Assembly: GCF_050436995.1 (NCBI RefSeq)
Contig: NC_134755.1
Location: 3,783,001-3,847,000, forward strand
Direction of reading: 5' to 3'
From: Anticarsia gemmatalis
Taxonomy: Eukaryota; Arthropoda; Insecta; Lepidoptera; Erebidae
Length of the DNA: 64,000 nucleotides
In this document: positions 13,048-25,504 of the stretch, piece by piece
How the letters are laid out: each line of letters starts with the position of its first letter
Numbering within the stretch: position 1 is the stretch's first letter
The notes under the pieces: model-generated
Seen by the model: the letters and a program-made list of their open reading frames with translations, nothing else
Told to the model about the DNA's origin: nothing
Databases searched by the model: none
Translations under genes and position numbers: made by a program

Positions 13048-16000
13048 CTTAATATGTGGTGCAGCGAGCAAGCGTCGTATCTCGTGTATGTTGGTGGCGG
13101 TGGCGGGCGTGGCCGCAGCAGGCGCGGGAGCTGCAGCTCGCAGGCGCGTGGCGGCGTCCAGCGCCTGTCGGGCTCGAGCGCGGCCCTCCGCCGCCGGAGC
13201 ACGACCTGACGTCACTACCACCGTGCACGCGATGCGGTCGTAGATCTGTTCAACATAAGAATATTTCTTAAGCATGTAGACTCGTACTTTTTAAAGGAAT
13301 ACTTTTAGGCGCTAAATTAAGACGCATCGCTTTGTCTTCAGAAAAAATGTCTTGCAATCGATGCTGCTAGCTATGAACAATTTAAACTGGTAAAGATACT
13401 AAACTTCTTACAAGATAACAAAGCATTAAAAAAGAGTTAAAAAGTCTAGCGAGACCCTGGGCGTTAAGTTAGCCACCTAGTAGCGCGGGCATAATCGAAT
13501 TCCTTAATTGAACCGACTTCTGTCCACCGACGTCTAAGGTTCGGAAATAAGATGAAAATATTCACCTCTAACAAAGCTCTTAGTTGCAAATCATCAAGCA
13601 CGCTGTGAAATAAATCAGGGTCCATGAACATCGGACCGTCTTGCAACACCGCCACATCATCCAAAGACTCCACTATCAGGTTCACGGCTGTAACAAATAA
13701 ACATAATGTAAATAGAGATAAAACACAGTAAATAAAAAAAGCAAAAAAAGAAAGGTAGCTATTTGTTTGTCACATATAGAACTAGATGGCGTTGTAAGTT
13801 ACATCAAAAATGTATAACAGCGCCATCTAGGCAAAGCGTGTTAGAATTCGTTACACTACAGCTGTGATAAGCTCCGTTCAAGCGGAACAAATCAGTGTTA
13901 AATAATATCTCGGGACATGGCGCTTCGTAACTGCAACGCGGCGTGGCGCTAGATAACTTATAGGCCCAGCGCAGACAGACCGGAATAATCCTCGCGCGGT
14001 CTCGAGCATTTTTCTTGACGGCTCGCGGATGCTCGACATCCGCGAGCCGTCAAGAAAATGCTCGCTACTGCGCGAGGATAACGTTCTGGGTTACCATTCT
14101 ACATTAAACAGGCCAGTTTGTCGTGAATTTCGTCAACGATGGTGGACTGGGCCATGATTATAATTGCTCTTTTGGCTGAAGAAGAATAAAAATGACGTTT
14201 TCCCTCTTTAAACTCAGTAACAACATTGAAAGTTCTCGGACGATGCCGGCGGATACGCGAGGCCGCGCGGGGATACCCGCGCATCCTCGAGGACGCGCGA
14301 GCATTTTTTGTCAGTTTCAAGCAATTATGCACTTTATTTTAATGACTTTAAAGTTGATTTTCAAGTGCGTTAAAAAAATCCTCTCCGCTGCGCTCCTCTT
14401 GGTCTGCGCTGACCCATATACGTACGGATCAAACGATATTTTCTTTAGATAGGGTCAGGGGTACTTGAATAGTATTAACTAAAATATTTAGGCATACGAT
14501 ACTCTAGTCATTAGAAACATACATACAATCGTAGTAGCAGTATATACGACTCAAATGACAGACACCTGTTAGTAAATCAGTTATTTTTTGGCCAAATTCT
14601 ATCTGAAGATATATCACTGGAATCATGTGTATTATTTATCTAAAAGATAGTTGATAGTTTAACTTTGACAGTCATAAAACTAACTTAATTGTCATAATAT
14701 AAACTAACTAACCAGCGGCATTAGCCTCTTCAAGCAACACTTGTCTGCGAGCAGGTTGTTCTTCATCCTCTTCATCATCAGCTGCTGCGGCCGCGAGGGT
14801 AGCGGCGCGGAGCCGGCGACGACTGTTGAATTTCTTCAGCTCTTCTACTGTGGCTGCTAGGTGGATCCGGTTTTGTTTTTCGCGATCCTAAAAACAAACA
14901 TTAGTTGAAATCATTTGAAGGTGCGAATAATTAACAACTAACTACAATCACTCACTAAATGGAAATTCTATTATTCTAATTGAAGGCCAGTAATGGAGTA
15001 AATTTATTTTTTAGCAACCATTTAGTTGCCACAAACACCAACGCAAACCATGATTACTTAAGTGTATTTCTTTCATAGTTCAATTTTATAAACAACATTT
15101 CTAGTTAATATAGTTTTTATACGAATTAATAGGACTCAACACTTCAACAGATTTCAAATAAGTGATTGAACATCTTGAAGTATACGCACATATGCGTTAA
15201 AACTGCATGCACGTGAAATAACATATACGTAAAATCTCTGAGCAAACTTTAAGCCGTTGTTTAAGAATGATTTCTTACCCGTATCCAGCGATGGTTCAAG
15301 ACTTCCTGTATGTTAATCCGCTGCGTGTGATCCACGGTAAGCATTCTTTGGACTAGATCTTTAGCCGCGTCGCTGATATCATCCCACATGGGTGCATCAA
15401 ACTGTCGAAGAACAATAACAAATTAAAATTTTTACACTATAATTTTGTACTCTAATTGTGACTATGTTCACCAATTTCATTATTATATAAAGTTTTGTGT
15501 GTAATAACAGACAACAGCCTTAAATTACTGAAATATTTTGACTGCTCTGCTACAACTGCTTTGTTAAGCTACTGAACTGTAGCAATTTATCACTAACTAG
15601 CAGTTCTCATCCGATCATATTACTGAGATATGTTATTGACAACATTATTGAACTACGATGAAGATCTAGAACTTTTTATATGGTCTAAAGTTTGTACTCA
15701 TTTGCCAAAGTTCTTGGAGAAGGAATGAGTAAACAGAAATTCAATCTATCCTTTTCATTTTCAATACTTACTCTCAATCGTCCACGACAAATCGCTTCAA
15801 ACAATCGTTCTCTAGTCCCCGTGAAAGGCAAATACCCCACCAGTAGAACATGCAAGAGTATCCCCGCGGCCCAAACATCGACCGGCTTGCCGTACAACTG
15901 GCTGGACACCACTTCAGGTGCCATGTAGTGAGGAGTACCGATGCGACCTGCAAAATTACGTTATTTAGATATTGACAGCAGATAGAAAGCTAAGAGGCTT

Positions 16001-19000
16001 GGTAAGTTTCTTTTTAGTTTTGTCATAATAATATATGGTGGAAGGATTTATTCGTTATTTTTCTTCCAAATGGTAAACGATCGAGTAATATAATTTTAAC
16101 AGTAATTTTGTTTAGACTTGCTGTACTATATATGTAATCTTTCGCATCGACGGATGGCGCTAGTGTTGTTGACAAAAGTACGAAAGTACTTTTCATTTGC
16201 ATTTTAATATCATTACCAATATTAACAAGCATTCGTTTCATTGACTGCTTATACCAACAAAATTCTTTATACCAACACCATCACACCTTCATGAATAAAC
16301 ATCCAAAATATACAAATACCAGTAAGATTAGTGACAAGTGCATCAATAAAAATTGACACAGGTTTACGTGCAAGGATTTATAGCGTGTTTTAACAGTATT
16401 TAGAAACTTTCACAGAAAGATTGCTGTTAAAGACATCACTTACAATTAATCTAAAACTCAACCACGAGTATGCACAGCATTGTATATTTACGTACATACG
16501 TATACTCCTAACGTACACAACTACACACGCGTGCGTACATGGATAAGAGTTTATCATTGGAAAAAATACAATAGAAAAACCTGAGTCGGACTATAATTAT
16601 GTTACTGAAAAGCTTTTGATGCGCAATCTTTCTGTGTTAATTACGTATAACTTAATATTTACTCTTATCAGTGACTCCTTACCTATAAATGATTCGTCTC
16701 ATATTTTATTAGTTTAAATACAGAGACGAAACATTTCATAGCTAGTGTGTTTACAAATTCGATTTAGAGTATCAGCGTTTATTTACAAAGACAGACAGTA
16801 ATTTATTTTTCTTATTTACATAGATTGTATTTATTTATTTTTGTAACTACAGTACTTATGCATAAAGCATGTGTATTGAGCATCACTGTAGCATTAGGCT
16901 TAATTTTTATTCAGTGTCAGTCTTAGTAAGTTCACGATTATATACACCATATAAAATATTAGTTATATGTTGGCAGCGGAAAAAATATTTCATATAAGTA
17001 GACTTCAGTAGACGCCTATCTCTCATTAGTAACTCATTGTTACCTTATAGGACACCCTGTATACAGAGATAAAATACACGATTTGAGACTTTAGCAATAG
17101 ATATTACGGTCATGAAAAAAGAGGTGACTTTAGGACAATCCGTCGGCGTAGCTCAGCATTTAATACAAACGTAAGAACGAAACATGAACTTACACCGACT
17201 GACAATTTAGAATCAATCAAGCCGTAAGCGTTCAACGTGTTACAAATAATGACGCCATCTCTGTCACATTATTCACTACAAATCTCTACGTGAATTAGTC
17301 ACAATATAACCGCGTTACTCAGCGATTTAACCAACTATACAAGTACAGATACCGACCGATAGTTGTTGACGAAACAACGATGATAGAATGAAAGGGTATT
17401 TAGTTAAAAGTGTTAATGAAGAAATGTGCCAATACGGTTAATAGTGATCGGAAGCATGTCTGTTGTAGAAGACATGTGGTGTAATTAGAGCTGCCATCTT
17501 TTCCTAAATCTTTATACTACATATACCGTCTGAACTGAGGATATTTCAAAATGTGAATAGTTTCAGATTATTACTTAACCATAGTCAGAAAGAAGCTAAT
17601 AGAATTGCACCTTACTTTGGGCTACTTTATCATAGCATCATCATCATCATAAGCCAAGCCTTACTTTCAACTATGTTAAAGTCGGCTTTCAGTTCTACAA
17701 CAATAAGTCATAATTGAAGCCGAGTACAACATTTTACCCTCACACAATAAATAATAAATAATAATTAATGTTTTTCATAAAAATATATCAATTAACAGAT
17801 AACAAACCACTATAAATAACATTATATAAACCACCTACCAAAAGCAAAAAAATACAAAAAAATCTTTACATTTTGTTGCTCATGCTATTCCTATTTTTTA
17901 TTCTTTAGATGGCAGCTCTATGTGTATGAGACATTGTGCGATGATATTTGCACATAATGTCCATGCAGGGCACTGTCTTACCATACTCGTCTGATTTGAG
18001 ATAGGCTTGGCCCATCGGACCCATTAGCGGTCGATTGTCCATCACCAACTCTGTATAATACAATTCCTATTGTCATCAACTGAACTTATGTTTTGTAAAC
18101 CTCGACTATAAAACTGATGTGTAACATTTTGAAAATTTGTCTCTATTTTATTTAGTTTTAAAACGTATTTTAAGTTACCCTGCTTTAATATAGCGTCGAC
18201 TAATGTTACAATATCGTACTAACGTTATATTAGTATAAATATATAGTTTTTTTATATGATAGTATTTTTCATAGATTTACATTAAAACCAGGGCTAAGGA
18301 TAGTTGTAAAACTAAATAAAAACATAGTTGTAAAACTAAATAAGTTTCAGAAAATAATCTCAAAAAACATCCAGCTAAATCGCTTTATGTAGAAGTGTAG
18401 CATTCGGTGATTGTTAAAAATAGTTGTTAAGATAAACATACAAAATATTCCAGTACTTAAGTATCTACGAATTTAGAAAAATAACAATAATTTTAGAAGA
18501 ACAAAGAGTGTAGATCTATCAATCTATGTATATTTAACCTAATATGCTTGATGTTTATGTGGACAAATAATTCTAATAAGAAATATTACTAAACTTTGCA
18601 AATAACAACACTTAATGCACTGACACGATACATTACAGACATCTAAAAAGAAGACAATCAATTCCGAACTTGGTTTATCGATCAACCTGAGACCTACTGT
18701 TTGTAAATTTGTTGCTTTTTAAATTTTTCTTAGTTTATATAGGCTCAAGTTTCTCGATTAAATAAAGTACTGTATTAGGCTTTGTGTGCATAGGTCACAA
18801 TCACAATACATTACTACACTAATTGTTCAATAATAATCTGTCTATTATTTATTTAAAGACTAAAGACTCGAGACGAAACCCATCCTTCTCTTTTCGGGGG
18901 AACATCGACTAATAGTTGGTACAATAATAGGTACTGACTCAAGACCTAACTCCTCTCTAATTGCACATGAATATTTATGCCCAGGAGTGGGATAATAAGT

Positions 19001-22000
19001 GTTTAAATTAATTTACTTTATAAATCAATGGAACATGTTTATAGTTTCATAAGAAATGAGGAAATGTCGTGGCTGGAAATGCATGCAATGTCGCATGTGG
19101 GAAACTGCAATATAAAGTAACAGCTGTCAAACAATGTATGCATATTGTTTAATTTATGATAGAGTGGTAAAACGAATGGAACACATAAAATGTTATATTA
19201 CTTCAGGGAATTGACCAATGTACTATACTGCTAATATTTTATTTTTAATTACACACAGCAACAGTTAGCAATTGGGTCAATCGAGAATTGACATGATCAA
19301 CCTTTTTGGCTTCATTATAATCCCTGCGAATACCAATAATTAAAAAAATAGTCTCTGTGTAATCAGTTACTGTAATAAAAGGAACAACCATAACTAGGGG
19401 GACTAAGGCAACATGTGCCACTTGCAAAAGAATTTATAGTGAAAACCTTTTGAATGGTACCCTAGTCAATTCATTGTCGCATTTATAATTTCGTATCAAC
19501 CATAATATGTACCTAGACTTTTAATTTACCAATACGACCAACGTGTAAGCATTTTGTAGCACCTCTTAAATAAATCAATAGACAGACTATAAAAAACCAA
19601 CTAACATCAATATAAACTACATCATAATTTACCAGGTGGAGCTCTATGAGCGGTCGGCGTGGGCAACTGGGCAGCTACACCGAACCCGCCGAGTTTGACG
19701 GGAGCGCAGTTGTCACGGCCGGCGAGGAGTACGCAGTGCGGACGAACATCGCGGTGGACTATGTCGTTCTCGTGACAGTAGCGAAGAGCTTCGAGGATCT
19801 GACGCATGTAGTGGCTGTGGATGGGAATTGTTTGATATGTTAGTAAAATTAAAGGTTAAGTTTTAATACTAAAATGTATTTTAGGATGGTTTTGTTTTGT
19901 AACTTTGGCCTTTTATATAATTAAGATTTGTATAACAGTTCAGAGGTAATAGCAAATGTTTATAAAGTTTGAATAAACTAGGTACTATGTTTGGGTATAC
20001 AAATCACTTTAATAGGAAAAACTTCCAGTATTATTTGAAAAGAAAGGCTTTCATTATGCACTTTTAAAAAAAATTTTAGATGATATTAATCATCACTGCA
20101 ATTTCAAATGTCTAGTAAAAAAAATACTACATTGCACAGGAATATCAATTAAAGTAACAAATAAATATTAATAAGAAAAATTGCGTGCAAGAAAAACACG
20201 GATATACCTAGTGATTCATTGTAAAACAATTACTTAATAGAATGCGTGTTATTAATCAACTTTCTGTACATTTAAATCTATAATTTATAACTCACCACGC
20301 AACGGCTTCGCTGTACACGAACCCGGCGGTCGCGCGACGAACCACTTCGAAGCAAAGATCGGAACCATCCATACTGGAAATAAAGAAGAACATATTAAGT
20401 TAGATATTATTATGTATCATATTTTATCCCTAATATTAACGAAATTACAAACGCTATGACTTCCAACAAAGTATAAGAGTTAAATAATATATTTTATCCC
20501 TAGCATTACTTAAATGACAGACTTCAATATGCTCCTATATTATTATACTTTCAATACTTTGAAAACTGGTTACAAAATTACAAGGATTGGTAAGAAGCTT
20601 CCGAATGTCAAATACATTTTCAACAGAAATATATTCAATGTATAAACACAAATACTCTTTCATAACACCCTGTATAAATAAAATACCTACACATTCTTAT
20701 AGCACATAATTTAAAGGCACACCCTAGTAATAAAGTCTGCCCTTTACGACATAAGTTAGTTAACAAATTATTTAAAATATGACATAGGTATATTTTCTTC
20801 ATAGCAAAGTATAATGGCTGAGAAATATTATCACAAAAATGTGAGTAAAATATGTGCATAGTATGAACATTATAAACCTATTTATAGAATTACACACACG
20901 AATGGATTTTTGGTCTCGCGCGTTCCCTACACGCCCACGCTTTCTCTTTTAATAGTACACACAAGATACAGAATCTACAACATGATGAAAATATGATACA
21001 AAGCAAGATTAGAAAAAAAGGCTAATGAAAAATCATTATAGACCTTAGACCTAGTCTTAAGTTTCTATAATGTAAAATATTTAAAACCTACAGATTACTA
21101 TTCCAACCAAAAGTAGTAATCTCATAATAAAAATGTTTTCTAGAATCTCTCTTTTTCAGTTTAATAACAATATTCAAAATAATTATCACTCAATATTCCT
21201 TGCTGTACAGTAACTTATCGAAACCTACAAATTCTTTCAATTTTCACCCAAAACCAAGACAATAAGTTATCAGACAATTTATAGTCAACTACTGATATGA
21301 AATAAAATAATACTCACTACTCAAACACCATGTAGAGCATTCCCTCCGAGCTGTATGTCTCCAACAGCTCTACAATATGGGGATGCTTCAGCATGTGGCA
21401 TATTGTCGCCTCGCGTTTTAGATCTGGAAATTAATAAACACACTTCTGTTAGCCCAGTTCTTAAACAAAGAATTTAATCTTAGCATCTTAAAAGTTTATT
21501 GCTACTGATTTGCAGTAATAATGTCCCTGCACATACATAACAGAATAGAATAGAAAACAGAAGTAGGAACTATTCTGTTTAAGACTTATGCAAGTTATCA
21601 TATATGAGAAATGTTATTGAAGAGAAAGTGCAGGCACATTACAATTCTTTATTGGAGTAATATTATTACTACCACATTACCAAACAGATATCTATTTCAA
21701 GATCTAAACTTGATTTCTAATTTTATCACTTTTCTAGACTCTACTGATAAACAAAGCAAACATTCCAACACATATCAAGTGAAAGTTGACTCCCTAAGCC
21801 CATTTCAATAATATTACAGCCTCTTAAATAGTAAGTAAGAAATAAATAAGTGTATTCTTACCAGCTGTACTAAGTCCAGGGCTGGCAGTGAACCGGGCCA
21901 CATCAACAATCTTGACTGCAAACTGCTGGCCAGTCTGACGGTGCACACATCTTCGCACCAAACTGAATGGCCCCCTTGAAAGAAATTTATCATAAAATAG

Positions 22001-23817
22001 TAAATAATATTTGTACATATAACATGTAGCATTTAAGTAGCTAAATATATATCCTTATCCAGTCAATTTTTAGAGATTTACTGAATATGTGTACAATAAT
22101 TGTTAACAGTCACTAGAAACTTAAGAAATGGTTTCCATGAATGTTCTTGCTGGCAACAACATTTCACTGTACGTATGTATCTTTAATTGATAACATGTAA
22201 TTCTTGCTGTTAGGAAAATCATAATTTAAATACATAAATATGAAGTTAAACGAAGTCACTCAATATTAAAATTAGCTTACTTAATCATCAATAGAGTGGT
22301 CACAGTAGATACAGTTTACATGTTGTCTACCAAATTCAGAGTTATTACAGAAATCCATTTTGAATGGAAAGTTAAATCTATGATCCATTTACTAATAGTA
22401 ATCTTAAAAGCATTAAATACATGCTATTAAGCAAGCAGGATATTTAATGTCCATAGTAAACATAGTTATTAAGACAACAATAATATTTTCATGGCTACAC
22501 TTAGAATGATGTCATCACCTACTTGAGTAGTGACACAGGTTTGTTTGTATTTGAATTTAGGTATTATTTAATAGAAAATTGCTAATTAAAGAGTGTTTTT
22601 CTCCAGGTGTTTGATAGGCTATCCCTAAGATAAAGTGAAAATATATTAAGTTACGCACATTAATTACAATTATTTATGTAGGTAAATGACTAGTATACGA
22701 ATGCCTATTAGTGTACAAGGAAACTGTTCTATTCTGTTCTTCACGAATTGCAATTGAATATCTTCTTTTTAAAGTGTCTCTAGGCAAGTAAATAAAATTA
22801 GAATGTGAATGAAAGTGTACTATTATTTCTTTAAAAATGACCTGTCAGTAAAAAGATAGTCCTATACTATACTTGTGTTTACTACGAGGAATAACTACAA
22901 TATCTATTGAATCAGTGACAAAAAATAATGTCTGACAATTAAAATACTAAAAATACCTATGATTACTATTCTAGCTTTACTTATTTATTATTAATATACC
23001 TACCTCACTTACATTCTGATTTGCATTAAGGAATGGTTAAAATGCTACAAATCTGATATTTTTGCTATAAAAGTGAGTTAATTTTGGTTGCCTTTATTAA
23101 ACTACTTCATTATATTAGTCGCAATTTTGTTTCTTTTAATCATACTGTGTACTCATTCAATGCATTTTTATATTTAAATTGACTTAAAAACTGGCTAATA
23201 ATTTGATTAACCTCACTTTGACCAACCTACCTAAACAAAATTTATAAATTTATAGAGTAAATTATCTAATGACTATTAGTCTAATTTAAAATACCATAGA
23301 ATTCTAATAAGAATACAATCAGAATGGATTATTTAAAAAAAATGCCATATAATTAGTAAAACTAGGTTTATTTGATTTGAAATGTTAAATTCAGGTAACC
23401 TGATAACAGGAATGTCTAGTGTCTGATAAGAACATAAAATAAACATACCAGCATGATTAGAAGTAAACATTAATTTAATGACACTTAATAATTGTTAGAT
23501 ATTCATCCTGGTTTTTTAGATTTCCTTTTAATTTAAATCATAACTATAAATTTAGTTTGAATAATCAGTATAAATGAACTAAAAAATGTATCACACAATT
23601 TCAATTTTAATTAAATTCTGTATTTTTTTCTATATTTCGTGCCGCCGGGAAGAGCCCAGGTCAGGAAAAATAACGTGGCTATTAGAGCGCGAACATATAT
23701 CGTGCGACAGTTTTGAATACGATACATATATAAATTGCAAATTGCATGTTTTACTTACTTGCCAATGATCTCACACAACTCGTACACATCGTCGAAAAGC
23801 ACTTCGTCCTCAGCCAT
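13048..23817 (-). CDS. CASK: CASK (calcium/calmodulin-dependent serine protein kinase, MAGUK scaffold), 5' part; C-terminal exons off the left edge
   Basis: Ten coding exons read 5' to 3' on the minus strand: 23817-23759, 21974-21862, 21423-21318, 20373-20296, 19814-19633, 15947-15772, 15401-15279, 14887-14713, 13687-13566, 13245-13048. They total 1332 nt (444 codons); GT/AG junctions and phases agree, but the low edge of exon 3 may be off by one. CASK is a synaptic and junctional scaffold (partners such as neurexin and Lin-7/Veli). Visible: start [16 protein letters not shown], a CaM-kinase-like domain (about residues 12-278) with Lys41 in FAVK, HRD at 139-141 and GFG at 162-164 in place of DFG, as known for CASK. 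A basic linker ([10 protein letters not shown]) follows, then the L27 region (about 340-444) with [10 protein letters not shown] and a second segment ending [19 protein letters not shown]3 and guanylate-kinase domains were not found. Exon 10 is very GC-rich and encodes an Ala/Pro-rich linker. The start fits the family N-terminus. Confidence 0.95.
13782..13830. repeat. Short hairpin with CTAGATGGCG ends
   Basis: CTAGATGGCGTTGTAA near 13782-13798 is matched inversely by AACAGCGCCATCTAG ending at 13830, leaving a loop of about 18 nt. It lies in CASK intron 8, just upstream on the plus axis of a larger GC-rich element. It could be a tiny decayed inverted-repeat element. Confidence 0.55.
13967..14411. 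mobile_element. GC-rich non-autonomous inverted-repeat element (MITE-like) in CASK intron 8
   Basis: The ends match as inverted repeats: CAGCGCAGAC at 13967-13976 and GTCTGCGCTG at 14402-14411. The CAG...CTG ends recall hAT-type elements, but no clear target-site duplication was seen. Inside is a strong palindrome (13988-14079) and a second GC-rich block near 14230-14310 that repeats the GCGCGAGCATTTTT motif. The two open frames overlapping it (14099-14332, 14192-14452) have no recognisable motif and are treated as non-coding. It contrasts sharply with the AT-rich intron around it. Confidence 0.6.
13988..14079. repeat. Large near-perfect hairpin inside the GC-rich element
   Basis: The left arm (13988-14031) and right arm (14037-14079) are near-exact inverted copies of about 43 nt around a CTCGA loop. 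The innermost 20-odd bases, containing GACGGCTCGCGGATG, pair perfectly. The arms are GC-rich and would form a very stable hairpin in CASK pre-mRNA. Confidence 0.8.
17050..17061. repeat. Solo mariner-type terminal repeat remnant
   Basis: GGACACCCTGTATAC at 17050 matches the right end of the foldback element at 52891-52904. No partner end was found nearby, so this is a small remnant or a chance match. A related ACACCCTGTATAA occurs near 20664. Confidence 0.35.
18840..19010. repeat. Decayed dispersed repeat fragment
   Basis: Phrases such as GACGAAACCCATCCTTCTC, GGGGGAACATCGACTAAT and GCCCAGGAGTGGGATAATAA resemble a common moth repeat with the consensus style 'cccaggagtgggacaataa'. The class is uncertain. 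Confidence 0.4.
21975..23758. other. CASK intron 1 (1.8 kb)
   Basis: Very AT-rich intron after CASK exon 1. Donor AA|GTAAGT at 23758 and acceptor CAAG| at 21975 are good. I see no coding sequence or distinct repeat inside. Confidence 0.75.
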
Positions 23818-24617
23818 TTTTCACAAAAACACTCTTTGCTACGTTTCAGAAAATATTAAAAAATATCATTTTAACACAGCCTTCAACCCCTCTAAGCAGT
23901 GGTTACGCCCTGAGATTATTCGTCACGTTTATCAAGAACACTAAATTTTAAATGAACACTAAATGATATTTCAGTAGGAAGTCTTGTAATTGAGAGTGCA
24001 GTAGGACACTTAATTCTGTGCTCGATCGGAAAATGTACATTTTACACAGTAAAACGATCTCATTCGCGAAATTTTCCAATAAGACTGGTGAAAAACACTA
24101 ACGAATTATACCCTAGAAGTGAAACACTTTAAATTAAACACTATAGGTGCAGGTAATAAATATTAGCAAAAACTGTAACTATTGTAATATAATTTTATTC
24201 ATTTATTTCAGAAAATATTCTTTTTATTTACTTTTGACATTCTGAGGGTTGCAAATGTTCTGAATGAAGTTAGGTACGAATTCGTATAGACGATAAATAG
24301 TTGCCAGGTTGAAAAATGAAATATCAAACTATGAGAATAACGTTACGACTATTGCTTTTTAAGCAGTACTGTTAAAATAATAGCATTGCTTTATTTAATT
24401 AACAAGGGAGACATTTTTATATCAACAGGAATTTTAGCAAGTAAATAAATTCTTGGTTGTACGGATGACACACAATTCTTCGTGTTTCAGTTTCCGTTAA
24501 TGTAGTTTGTAGTCTTAAAACCATAATGAAAATTTAAGAATTATCAATACGTAACAATGAGAATAATATAACTGGATATTAATATGATATTGTTGATTTG
24601 TGACGATTCCCGGCTGA

Positions 24618-24638
24618 GATGATGATGATGATGATGAT
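24618..24638. repeat. GAT microsatellite
   Basis: Seven GAT units followed by T. It immediately follows TCCCGGCTGA, a junction seen at the end of a common moth dispersed repeat, so it may be the tail of one. Confidence 0.8.
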
Positions 24639-24665
24639 TGCGCTATAATTGGTAATTAGTATTAT

Positions 24666-24738
24666 TATAAAATAGCTCAGTTGGGAGAGCTTTTGACTGA
24701 AGATCTAAAGGTCCACGGTTCAATTCCGGGTTTCGGCA
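24666..24738 (+). pseudogene. tRNA-Phe (GAA) pseudogene
   Basis: The D arm (GCTC AGTTGGGA GAGC), anticodon loop CTGAAGA with anticodon GAA, T arm around GGTTCAATTCC, and 3' acceptor strand TTTCGGC plus discriminator A match tRNA-Phe. The 5' acceptor strand is TATAAAA instead of the expected complement of TTTCGGC, so only the inner three pairs and perhaps one G-U form. One mismatch is also present in each of the anticodon and T stems. It is therefore scored as a decayed copy, not a working tRNA gene. Confidence 0.8.
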
Positions 24739-25469
24739 GCCTGTTACTTTTTTATTTTCAGAAATTATATTCGTTTTCGAATAAATTAGCTTTCAAAATG
24801 GTTAGTCACTTAGTTCATTCCAATACAACATCGGACGAAATTAATAGCCGTTATTGTTAATAGATACTTGAATCAATAAGAATATGAAGGCATGCTTTAC
24901 GCACGGGACGAATATTTGTGTGATTTTAGTCAATATAACTTTGCATAATGCTGCAAATGTGTTAATCATTATAATTCAATATTTGTAGGGTCCAGTGTGA
25001 CCCAAGAGTAATATATTTTCAGTACTGTATTATGTTGTCTTCTAATAAAAATGAAGTTAGAAATAATACTCCATTAGAAGTGGATATTTCATGTCAAAAA
25101 ACAATATAACTTAAAACAATAGGGATTCTGTGCAATAACATTAAAAAGAAGAAAGAATCTTATAATTTATTATGATTAATATAAGTCAATAATAAATATA
25201 ATATGTTTTCTGAATACAATTTTATAATGACTATTCAACTTAACATTGTATTAGTTTCCGAGAAAAGTCGTGATGACAATGACACGACTTTTATGTGATT
25301 CTTCAATTGCTTTTTGTTATGACGGCAGGAATATACAGAAATAGCGTCAGCACTAGACTATTTTCTAGAAAATACTGTTGATTATGACAAAACAATATTT
25401 TTTTGCCTAAATTTATGTCTTCGCTTAATTATTTTTCTAAACTTATATTTTAATATTTATTTTGTAAAT

Positions 25470-25475
25470 TTTATT
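25470..25475 (-). terminator. Candidate Kal1 polyadenylation signal
   Basis: AATAAA on the minus strand about 30 nt after the Kal1 stop codon. A second AATAAA lies at 25456-25461. Either could direct 3' end formation; the very short 3' UTR this implies is unproven. Confidence 0.4.
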
Positions 25476-25504
25476 TTCTAATATAGATTTAATACAAATA
25501 AGCA

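Larger units (their letters stand above)
15948..19632. other. CASK intron 5 (3.7 kb)
   Basis: AT-rich intron between CASK exons 6 and 5. It holds a CAT microsatellite tract near 17635-17651, a solo sequence GGACACCCTGTA at 17050-17061 like the mariner ends seen at 52891, and a decayed repeat near 18840-19010. No coding sequence is supported. Confidence 0.7.
23818..25504. other. CASK 5' / Kal1 3' spacer
   Basis: This spacer should hold the CASK promoter and 5' UTR and the Kal1 3' UTR, since the two genes run head to tail on the minus strand. No TATA box or initiator can be assigned with confidence. A GAT microsatellite (24618-24638) and a decayed tRNA-Phe (24666-24738) lie in the middle. Confidence 0.7.
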
